Shown here: positions 39,478-48,200 of the stretch, piece after piece | Position numbering within the stretch: position 1 is the stretch's first letter | How the letters are laid out: the number at the start of each line of letters is the position of its first letter | Assembly: GCA_934183305.1 (NCBI GenBank) | Contig: CAKPSF010000001.1 | Coordinates: 310,001-374,000 of the forward strand | Length of the DNA stretch: 64,000 bases | Direction of reading: 5' to 3' | DNA from: an uncultured Clostridia bacterium | Lineage (GTDB): Bacteria > Bacillota > Clostridia > TANB77 > CAG-508 | The notes under the pieces: generated by a model | Seen by the model: only the letters and a program-made list of their open reading frames with translations | What the model was told of the DNA's origin: nothing | Database searches by the model: none | Translations under genes and position numbers: made by a program

Positions 39478-40353
39478 ATGATTGAAAATATAAAAAACAA
39501 TAAAATAAAAACAGGTTTAATAGTAAGTGGGTTCATAGTTATAATTACATTAATAGTTTACTATATATGCAATGCCTTTGATTTGGGATATATGTCTATA
39601 ATTATAGCTTTGGCTTTTTCTATTTTGTCTGCATATCTTTCATATCACAATTGCGATAAAATAGTTTTATCTGTTAGTAAAGCAAGGCCAGCAACAGAAG
39701 AAGAGTTTAAGAAACTAAATAATATACTAGATGCATTAATGATTAGTTCTGGACTTGAATATAGACCTAAATTATATGTTATTGATGATAATCAGCCAAA
39801 TGCATTTGCAACAGGAAGAGATCCGGAACATTCAGTTATCTGTGTTACTTCTTCTTTATTAGAAAAATTAGATTATTATGAATTGGAAGGCGTTTTGGCA
39901 CATGAATTAAGTCATATAGCAAATTATGATATTAGACTTTCAGCAGTTGTTACTGTAATGGTTGGACTAATAGTTATGCTTTCTGATATGTTTACAAGAA
40001 CATTTTTTTATAAAGATAGAGATAATGATGAAGGAAAAGGAAATTCTATATTAATGTTGTTAGGGCTAATATGCTTAATAATTGCTCCTATATTTTCTAA
40101 ATTATTACAACTTGCTGTTTCAAGAAGAAGAGAATATTTGGCAGATGCTACGGCGGTACAGTTTACAAGAAATCCAGATGGACTAATATCAGCTTTAATA
40201 AAAATATCAAGTGATCCAAATGAACTTGCAACTGCAAATAAAGCAACAGAAAATATGTATATATGTAATCCATTTAGAGATAAAAAAACAAGTTTGTTTT
40301 CTACTCATCCAGCAATAGAGGACAGAATTGAGGCATTAAGAAATATAAAATAG
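39478..40353 (+). CDS. htpX: HtpX-like M48 membrane metalloprotease
   Basis: 291 residues with two membrane helices near the start, the zinc motif HELSH (about 141-145), further helices near 165-180 and 205-225, and the distal zinc ligand Glu in RRREYLADATAV. These features match HtpX-type proteases that remove damaged membrane proteins. ATG 39478 with AGAGGTG is preferred over an upstream TTG inside the terminator. Confidence 0.88.
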   Translation: MIENIKNNKIKTGLIVSGFIVIITLIVYYICNAFDLGYMSIIIALAFSILSAYLSYHNCDKIVLSVSKARPATEEEFKKLNNILDALMISSGLEYRPKLYVIDDNQPNAFATGRDPEHSVICVTSSLLEKLDYYELEGVLAHELSHIANYDIRLSAVVTVMVGLIVMLSDMFTRTFFYKDRDNDEGKGNSILMLLGLICLIIAPIFSKLLQLAVSRRREYLADATAVQFTRNPDGLISALIKISSDPNELATANKATENMYICNPFRDKKTSLFSTHPAIEDRIEALRNIK

Positions 40354-40399
40354 TAATAAAACTTGTACAAAAGAATATAATATAATGTGCAATAAAAAA

Positions 40400-40428
40400 T
40401 TGACTTTTATTTTAATTAATGTTATAAT
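40400..40428 (+). promoter_or_regulatory. Promoter of the G5/3D protein
   Basis: TTGACT at 40400-40405, 17-base spacer, TATAAT at 40423-40428. It lies downstream of a possible upstream start at 40385, so ATG 40460 is the real start. Confidence 0.8.
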
Positions 40429-40459
40429 TTCACTTGTAGTTTATAGGAGGTTAAAACAT

Positions 40460-41482
40460 ATGAAAAGTAATGAAAAAGCTTCTTTACAAATATTAAAAAT
40501 AACAATAGTTGCTTTAATATTAATGCTTACATGCAGCATAGCAGTAAGAGCTTTTAATGCAGATGTAGATTCTGTAAAAATTGTTTTAGCCAACAATTAT
40601 GAAATGAATGTAATAACAACAAAAAAGAAAGTATCAGAAATATTAGAGGATAATCACATTGTTGTTTTACCAGATGAAACAGTATTTCCATCAAAAGATG
40701 CTCAATTGTGTGACAACAAAATAATAAAGATAACTAAAACTGGAACAGAAGAAGGAAAAACAGTAGAAATTGCAAATAGCAGTGATACAGTTTCACTAGA
40801 ACAAGTTTTAGGAAATTATACTAGCATAATAGAAAGAATAGAAACTAAAGAAGAAATAATCCCATATGAAACAATAACAAAAAATGCTTCTTCAGTTGAC
40901 TCAGAAGATAGAACAAATAAAGTTTTACAACAAGGAAAAGATGGATTAAAGAAAGTTACATATAAAGTAAAATATCAAAATGATATAGAAATATCAAGAA
41001 CAGTTATTAAAGAAGAAGTTATAAAAAAGGCTGTTAATAAAATAGTACAAGTAACAAAAACAACTTCGAGAGATGGAGAAGAAAATTCAAGAACTGCTTC
41101 AACATCTGTGGCAAGTATTGCTGCAAATAGTAATGCATTAGCTAAAAAGGTTGAAGGAATAACACCAATTGTAAAAACTTTAAATGCATCAGCATATACA
41201 GCATCTACATGTGGAAAGAGTCCAACAAGTAAAGGATACGGAAGAACAGCGTCAGGTGCAAAAGCAACATCTTGGTATACAGTTGCTGCAGGTAAAGGTT
41301 ATCCTATTGGAACAGTAATATATATACCATCAATGAAGAATAAACCAAATGGTGGTTGGTTTGTTGTTCAAGATAGAGGTGGAGCAATCTCAAATAATAA
41401 ATTGGATATATATATGGATACATATAACGAATGCATTAAATTTGGTAGAAAAAATATTGAATGTTATATATATGTAAAATAA
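40460..41482 (+). CDS. YabE-like G5/3D-domain cell-wall protein
   Basis: About 340 residues: signal anchor (about 12-32), a DUF348-type repeat (VDSVKIVLANNYEMNVITTKKKVSEIL), a G5 domain (about 125-200, IERIETKEEIIPYETI...GKDGLKKVTYKV) and a C-terminal 3D domain with ASAYTAS, GRTASG and VVQDRGGAISNNKLDIYMD, whose Asp residues form the lytic-transglycosylase-like double-psi barrel. Likely a resuscitation-factor-like peptidoglycan hydrolase. RBS AGGAGG. Confidence 0.88.
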   Translation: MKSNEKASLQILKITIVALILMLTCSIAVRAFNADVDSVKIVLANNYEMNVITTKKKVSEILEDNHIVVLPDETVFPSKDAQLCDNKIIKITKTGTEEGKTVEIANSSDTVSLEQVLGNYTSIIERIETKEEIIPYETITKNASSVDSEDRTNKVLQQGKDGLKKVTYKVKYQNDIEISRTVIKEEVIKKAVNKIVQVTKTTSRDGEENSRTASTSVASIAANSNALAKKVEGITPIVKTLNASAYTASTCGKSPTSKGYGRTASGAKATSWYTVAAGKGYPIGTVIYIPSMKNKPNGGWFVVQDRGGAISNNKLDIYMDTYNECIKFGRKNIECYIYVK

Positions 41483-41566
41483 GAAAAAATAAATAAAACT
41501 GTGGCAAGTTCAATAATGTATATTGTAGGGATTGTACCTATCTGTAATGTACAAACAGATAAATAT

Positions 41567-41610
41567 AAGATAGATGAATTTTTAATATAAATGTTCACCT
41601 ATCTTTTTTG
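41567..41610 (+). terminator. Terminator shared with the leader family
   Basis: The sequence from ACAGATAAATATAAGATAG to the T run is the same as at 6430-6485, but the CA repeat and leader start are missing. It therefore looks like a decayed leader in front of the fourth DGR target, also serving as terminator for the G5/3D gene. Confidence 0.85.
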
Positions 41611-41642
41611 TTTAAATTTTGTAAATAATATGAAAAAAGAAA

Positions 41643-41669
41643 TTGACGGATGAGACAAGTTGTTATACA
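41643..41669 (+). promoter_or_regulatory. Promoter of DGR target 4
   Basis: TTGACG at 41643-41648 and TATACA at 41664-41669, 15-base spacer as in its paralogue at 6586. Confidence 0.6.
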
Positions 41670-41699
41670 ATATCAATGAAAATCAAAGGAGGAAAAAAT

Positions 41700-42929
41700 A
41701 TGAAACAAAAAAAGAATAGAGGTATTACACTAATTGCATTAATAATAACAATTATTGTACTATTAATCTTAGCAGTAGTGGCAATAAGTGCAGTAAGTGG
41801 AAATGGAATACTAAATCATGCACAAAATGCAAAGGCAAAATATTCAGGGGCACAAACAAATGAACAAGAGCGATTAGGTGAATATTCAGATTATTTAGAT
41901 GAAGAAAGTTCAAAAATAAATGGTGGAGGAACAATTGCCAAAGTATTGAAAAACAACTTAAATACAGTATTAAGTACAACAGATAATACACCATTAACAG
42001 ATGAATATGGAAATAAAATAATGTTACCAGCAGGATTTAAAATAGTAGTAGATAGTACAACAGGATATACAACAGATACAATAGATGTAACAAAAGGAAT
42101 AGTAGTAGAAGATACACAAGCAGAAACAGCAGGTAATCAATTTGTATGGATACCAGTAGGGAAGATATATACAGATATAGAAAAAACAGAAGCAAATGCA
42201 AAAACAATAACATTAGGAAGATATGAAAATTTTACTAAAAATGAAGATGGAACATATACAGTAGCACAAAATGCAAGTGATTATGAAAAGCAAGTAAAAA
42301 TTAATAGTTATTATACAGAAGATACAGCAGCGAGCCATATCTCTAACTATAAAAACTCAATAGCCAAAAATATAGGAGATTTTTGTACAAAAGCAAATTC
42401 ACATGGAGGGTATTATATAGGAAGATATGAAGCAAGAGCCGGAACAACAGAAAGAAACTCAGAAACAGATACCTTAACTCCAGTAACCTTAAAAGCAAAT
42501 GATTATGTGTATAATTATGTAACACAATTACAAGCATCTGAGAGATGTCAAAGTATGTATAACAATAAACCATATGAAAGTGATTTAGTAAATAGTTATG
42601 CATGGGATACGGCAATAGTATTTATACAAGAATTTGAAAATAGCACATATTCACAAGCAGAAGGACTAGCAAGTGATAATAACCTATCAAATACAGGATT
42701 ATCAATATTAAAAGCAACAGGTAAAGTAGATAAACAATGCAATATATATGATATGACAGGTAATTGTGGTGAATTGTCAACAGAAACTTATAACGGTGAC
42801 ACTTTTCGAGGATCTTGCACTTCGCGAGGAGGCTTCGCTGACAGCAACGACTGGGTGAGCTCTCGTGGCGGCAGTAACACGACCTTTGCTTACGAAGACT
42901 ATTCTTTTCGCCCAATTTTATATATGTAG
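41700..42929 (+). CDS. Pilin-like DGR target protein 4
   Basis: 409 residues from ATG 41700 (GGAGG upstream); a longer in-frame start at 41643 would fall inside the promoter. The architecture equals target 3: prepilin-type leader and helix, stalk ending DEESSKINGGG, and a formylglycine-generating-enzyme/C-lectin domain with NQFVWIPVG, YYIGRYEARAG, CNIYDMTGNCGE and SFRPILYM. The variable region differs most from the others and one conserved Trp is Leu here. It is 34 kb from targets 1-3, with ordinary genes between, so a template acting in trans must serve dispersed targets. Confidence 0.85.
   Translation: MKQKKNRGITLIALIITIIVLLILAVVAISAVSGNGILNHAQNAKAKYSGAQTNEQERLGEYSDYLDEESSKINGGGTIAKVLKNNLNTVLSTTDNTPLTDEYGNKIMLPAGFKIVVDSTTGYTTDTIDVTKGIVVEDTQAETAGNQFVWIPVGKIYTDIEKTEANAKTITLGRYENFTKNEDGTYTVAQNASDYEKQVKINSYYTEDTAASHISNYKNSIAKNIGDFCTKANSHGGYYIGRYEARAGTTERNSETDTLTPVTLKANDYVYNYVTQLQASERCQSMYNNKPYESDLVNSYAWDTAIVFIQEFENSTYSQAEGLASDNNLSNTGLSILKATGKVDKQCNIYDMTGNCGELSTETYNGDTFRGSCTSRGGFADSNDWVSSRGGSNTTFAYEDYSFRPILYM
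42768..42902 (+). other. DGR-type variable region 4
   Basis: Codons such as TTC GCT GAC AGC AAC GAC TGG and GGC GGC AGT AAC contrast with the other copies at first and second positions, while AGC, CGT, ACG ACC and TCTTT flanks are shared. GC content is raised. Confidence 0.8.
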
Positions 42930-42987
42930 GACTGAACACTGAAGGAGAAACACTATAATTTTGATGGAAGTAATTTAAAATTACATT

Positions 42988-43013
42988 AACGCCCCCTAAT
43001 GGGGCGTTTTTTG
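42988..43013 (+). terminator. Terminator after DGR target 4
   Basis: AACGCCCC pairs with GGGGCGTT followed by Ts. Confidence 0.93.
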
Positions 43014-43134
43014 TACTTTCAACACAAAAATTCGCTTCTTTACTTAAGACATTATCACATTCTTTAACTCGTTGTTTTTTTATTTGCTAAAATAATTAAT
43101 ATATAGTATAATAAAACCATATTGGAGGTAACAG

Positions 43135-43891
43135 ATGAAAATTATTTCATGGAATGTAAATGGTTTAAGAGCTGTACTTAATAAAGGATTTTTAGATTTC
43201 TTTAATAAAATGCAAGCTGATATATTTTGTTTGCAAGAAACAAAGATGCAAAAAGAACAAGCTAACTTTGAATTTCCTGGATATTATGAATATTGGAATT
43301 GTGCTGAAAAAAAGGGATATTCTGGGACATTGATTTTAACGAAAGAAAAGCCAATATCAGAAAAATATGGAATTGGAATTGAAGAACATGATAAAGAAGG
43401 AAGAGTAATAACACTAGAATTTAAAGAGTTTTACATGGTAAATTGCTATACTCCTAATTCTAAAAGAGAGCTTGAAAGACTTGAATATAGGCAAATTTGG
43501 GAAGATGATTTTAGAGAATATCTAAATAAATTAAACAGTATAAAGCCTGTTATTTTATGTGGAGATTTAAATGTTGCACATGAAGAAATTGATTTAAAAA
43601 ATCCAAAAACTAATAGACGGAAATGCTGGCTTTACTGACGAAGAAAGAAATAAAATGACAGAACTATTAAAAGAAAATTTCATTGATACTTTTAGATATT
43701 TATATCCAAATAAAGAAAATGCTTATACTTGGTGGTCTTACATGGCAAATTCTAGAGCTAAAAATATTGGTTGGAGAATTGATTATTTTATAGTATCAAA
43801 AAGCATTAAAGACAAAATAATAGATAGCAGAATTTATTCTGAAGTTATGGGAAGCGACCACTGCCCAATAGAACTTGAAATTAAATTATAA
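43135..43891 (+). CDS. xth: Exodeoxyribonuclease III (ExoA type) with +1 CGG frameshift
   Basis: With a +1 shift at CGG 43618 the gene encodes 251 residues, the family length. Motifs: SWNVNGLRAVL, CLQETKM with the metal-binding Glu, GYSGTLILTKE, LCGDLNVAHEEIDLKNPKTNR before the break, and NAGFTDEER, WRIDYFIVS and GSDHCPIELEI after it. The catalytic Asp-His pair lies downstream, so an unshifted 167-residue product would be inactive. The enzyme cuts DNA at abasic sites in base excision repair; ogg is encoded at 55.1 kb. Promoter TTGCTA...TATAAT is just upstream. Confidence 0.92.
43615..43621 (+). other. +1 frameshift site, AGA CGG A
   Basis: AGA (43615) and CGG (43618) are in frame. Reading GGA from 43619 restores N-R-G-N-A-G-F-T-D-E-E-R, colinear with the ExoIII family, where this position is variable but the length is fixed. 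Confidence 0.87.
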
Positions 43892-43901
43892 GGAGCAAGA
43901 T

Positions 43902-45029
43902 ATGAAAAGTAATAATATAAAAAAATGGCTATACTGGTTTTCTTTAGCGGTAGCAGTAATAGTAATTTATAAGTTTTTAGATAATTTTACAGCAATAGGA
44001 GAATTTTTATCAAACTTAGTTGGAATATTAATGCCATTTATAATGGGAATTTTAATTGCGTATATATTATATATTCCATGTAGAAAAATAGAGGAGTGCT
44101 TTAAAAAAACAAAATCTAAAATTTTAAAGAATAAATCAAGAACATTATCAATATTTACGTGTTATTTAATATTGGCAATTATACTATTTATATTGATAAA
44201 TGTTATACTACCACCAATAATTGTTAGTGTTGGAGATTTATTGAACAATTTGCCAGGTTATTATTCAGGACTTACAAACTTTATAAATAGTCTTCCAGAG
44301 GATGCAACATTACAAAAATTAAATTTACAAGAAATTATAAATCAAATTTCGAGTATTGATTTTGCTAAATATTTAAGTATAGAAAGTATAACAGGATACA
44401 TAAAAGGTGCGATAAGCGTAGCATCTGGTATATTTGATGTGTTTGTAACACTAATAATATCTATATATACTTTAGCAGAAAGAGAAAAGATATTAGGTTT
44501 TTTAAAAAGAGTTGGGTTAGCTTTATTTAAAGAAGATACATACAAAATTGTTTCAAAATACTTTAAAAGAACAAATGAGATATTCTTTAACTTTATATCA
44601 GGGCAAATTATAGATGCAGTTATAGTTGGAGTTATTACAACAATAGCAATGGCAATAATGAAAGTAAAATATGCAGCACTTTTAGGATTTATGATAGGAC
44701 TATTTAACTTAATACCATTCTTCGGAGCCATTGTAGCCGTTGCGATTGCAATATTTATAACAATATGTACGGGAGGAATTAGTAAAGCTATATGGCTTGC
44801 AATAATAGTTATAATATTACAACAAATAGATGCTAATATTATTAATCCTAAAATACTAGGTGACAAACTTAAGATAAGCCCAATATTAGTAATCTTTTCT
44901 GTAACCTTTGCGGGAGCGTACTTTGGAGTACTAGGAATGTTCTTGGCTGTACCTGTAATTGCAATGTTAAAATTAATAATAAATGATTATTTGGAATACC
45001 AACAAGAAAAAAAGAAGTATACAGTATAA
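43902..45029 (+). CDS. AI-2E family transporter (YtvI/PerM-like)
   Basis: About 375 residues with seven to eight membrane helices and the family's C-terminal block GALLGFMIGLFNLIPFFGAIVA-like sequence and PKILGDKLKISPILVIFSV. Family members include exporters and sodium/proton antiporters; substrate cannot be told from sequence. The start at ATG 43902 follows AAGGAGC and is ten bases after xth, suggesting co-transcription. Confidence 0.88.
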   Translation: MKSNNIKKWLYWFSLAVAVIVIYKFLDNFTAIGEFLSNLVGILMPFIMGILIAYILYIPCRKIEECFKKTKSKILKNKSRTLSIFTCYLILAIILFILINVILPPIIVSVGDLLNNLPGYYSGLTNFINSLPEDATLQKLNLQEIINQISSIDFAKYLSIESITGYIKGAISVASGIFDVFVTLIISIYTLAEREKILGFLKRVGLALFKEDTYKIVSKYFKRTNEIFFNFISGQIIDAVIVGVITTIAMAIMKVKYAALLGFMIGLFNLIPFFGAIVAVAIAIFITICTGGISKAIWLAIIVIILQQIDANIINPKILGDKLKISPILVIFSVTFAGAYFGVLGMFLAVPVIAMLKLIINDYLEYQQEKKKYTV

Positions 45030-45103
45030 AAATTATGTATACCAAAAATAAGAAAAAATAAATTATTACATAAATGTAATATAAATTTAATATTTATGAT
45101 TTT

Positions 45104-45150
45104 GAAAATCGATAAAACTATTTCCGTAAAAAGTTTTATCGATTTTTTTT
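45104..45150 (+). terminator. Terminator after the AI-2E transporter
   Basis: AAAATCGATAAAACT pairs with AGTTTTATCGATTTT followed by Ts. Confidence 0.92.
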
Positions 45151-45267
45151 GTAATAATAAAAATTACCAAAATTTTCAGTATTGATTTTTTTGTAAAAGA
45201 ATTTATAATAAAATTAAGTATAATAAAATTTATTCGAAGAGAAATCGAAAGAAAGAGGTATCTTATT

Positions 45268-48200
45268 ATGAAATCCAAAGTAAAAAAGATGCAAATAGTT
45301 TTAATGAAAGGAGTTTTAATTGCATTAAGCTTAATTTTTGTTTCATCAAGCTTTGCATATGCATTAGATGGCTTAACTCTACAAGAGAGTACTGCATTAG
45401 AAATATTAATGTATGGTGAGGTTGGAAGTGCAGCAAGAAAAATAGAAGAGCACTTTAAATCAAAAACTACATTATATATAGTTAATGAAGTTCAATTAAG
45501 AGCTTTGGCTGAATATGTTAATGCAGGACATTCATGCTATGGTAAAGTAATTGAATTATTAAATGATATAAGAATTAATGGTAATGTAGATTGGACTCCA
45601 ATAGGAACAGAATATACACCATTTCAGGGTACATTTAAAGGAAACGGATATGAAGTCAAAAACTTAACATATACACTTACAAGTGAAGTTGATGGAAATA
45701 TTGGATTATTTGGTGTTAATAATGGAAGAATTGAAAAATTAAATGTTAATAATTCAAAAATAAAAAAAGAATCAACTAACAGCGATTATTTTAATATAGG
45801 AAATATTGCTGGTGTTAATAATGGAAAAATTATAGATTGTAGTGCTGATAAAATGCCATTGAGCTTAACAAGTGTGGAATCAGGAACAGATGCTAATAAA
45901 TATGCTGGATTAATTGCAGGAAAAAATGTAAGCAATGGAATTGAAAAAAGTAAAACCAAAGAGATAGGAAAAATAACTATAACAAATAATGGAGATACTA
46001 TAAATTTAGGTCCTAAAATATATATTAATGATAAAGAAATAACAGATTTCTCAAATACAGTATATTTACAAAAAGATGATAAAATTAAGCTTGAGATATC
46101 AATTGATAAGTATATATATACAGGCTTAGAAAATGGAAAAAAGCTTAAACTTACTGATGAAATAGATGAGGAAGGAAATGTAACAAATAAAGTGGCAGAA
46201 GAAAATTATCCAAAACTTTCATTGGATAAGCTAATATTTAAACCAGTAAGTGCTACTCAAGAAGAGATAGATAATGAAGATGGAACCACAACGCCAAGAA
46301 CTTTCTTAGTATATGAAGCAAGTGAAGAAAAAGAAAACACAGAATATGGACCATCTAATAATGCTATAAAAATTAATTTTGAAAAAAATATGAATGATGA
46401 AAATTTATTTGTTTATTATGATACAAGAACAGATAACTTTGATACTGCAAATGAATTAAAATCAAGTAAATTTTTTGAAAATGTAAATATTAAAATTGAT
46501 ACGCTAAATCCTTCAGTAAATATAAGCGCATATTTAGCAGAAGCAGCAGAATCAAAAAGATACCCAGAAGGAAGAGAAGTAATAATAGAAGTAAAAACAT
46601 CAGAGAAAATTCATGCTGATATTGCACCAGAAATAAAAGTAAGTTTTAGCGAAAGCGGAGTAGGAAAATATAATTACCAAGAGAATACAACATTAGGAAA
46701 TGCAAAACATATAGATGCTGTTATAGATGAATTAGGAAAAACAACTTGGATATATTCATACATTATAAATACTGGAGACGAAGGAAAATTAAATGTAGAA
46801 TTTGTATCAGGAAGTTTAACAGATTTAGCAAATAACCAAAAAGACTTAACTAAATTAGATAAAAATGAAATTGAAAGTGTTTATGCAGATACAACAGCAC
46901 CAATGATTACAATAGATACAAAAGATGTAGATTCAATAACAAATAAAGATGAAATAGAATATACATTTACATTTTCTGAAAAAGTGGAAGGATTTACAGC
47001 AGACAAAATAACAGTAAATAATGGAACTAAAGGAACATTATCTGATGTTATAGAAAATGAAGGCGGAACATATTCATATAAAATGATTATTAAACCTGAT
47101 GTAACAAATGGTAACGTTGGAGATTTACAAGTTATAATAGAACAAGATGCTTGTAAAGATTTAGTTGGACATAGCAATGTAAGAACAGAAAAAATAATAA
47201 GAGTAGATAAAAAATCACCACTATTATTAAGCTTAGAAGCTTATTCAACATCAGAAATAGTATTAAATAGTGAAATAAGCAATGTAAAAGAAAATTATAG
47301 AACTGGAGAAAAAATAACAGTAGTTGCAACATTTGATGAAAAGATTGCTTCATTAGAAGAAAATGTTACAGGTCTTCCAAAGCTTACATTACAATTTAGT
47401 GAAAGCGGAGATGCTAAAGGAGAAGTAACAGGTACTTTAGAAGGAAATAAAATAACATATACATATACTATTACAAGTGGAGATGAAGGAACTTTATCTG
47501 TAAAAGGATTTAGTGGAACTGTAACAGATGAAGCAGGAAATGTTACAAGAATAACTAAAAGGACATTAGATGGAGATACAATAATAGCAGATACAACAGC
47601 TCCAAGATTAAAAGAACTTAATATTACATCTCCAAGTGACGGATCATATAAAGCAGGAAGAATAGTAACGATCGAAGCAGAATATGACGAGAAAGTATAT
47701 GCTTTAGAAAATAATGAGATTAAAAAAGTGAATATTGCTAATGCACCAACATTAAAAGTTAGTGTTGGAAATGCAAATGAAGTAGAAGCAACTTTCGTAG
47801 GATATGGAACAACAGATGGAAAAGTAGATGAATCAAAACTTATATATACATACACAATAAGAGGAGAAGAAAAGAATGAAGAAGATGTTGTAACATATGC
47901 AGGAGATAATGGAGAAGTTAAAATCACAAAATATGAAAACAAAGAAAATGTATTTGTATGTGATTTAGCTGGAAATAAAGCTATGCTTTCAGTTAATCAA
48001 ACTGGAAACAAAATAATTGCAGATACAATAAGACCTAATGTTACAAATATAACAGCAACTGTGGAAAATCCAAATATACAAAATACAAATCCATATTACA
48101 AAGCAGAAAATGAAATAACAATAACATTAACATTTAGCGAGAAAGTAAGTTCAGCTAAAATATTACCAGAAATTTTAGTAGGATTTTCAGAAAACGATAT

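Noticed and set aside
16323..43620. Reassignment of CGG to another amino acid
   Set aside because: A sense reassignment keeps the frame, but all five sites need a net +1 change to regain homology.
15426..43891. The broken genes as ordinary pseudogenes or assembly errors
   Set aside because: Random errors would not all insert one C before GG in an in-frame CGG context, and the genes show no other damage on either side. Read-level confirmation is still needed.
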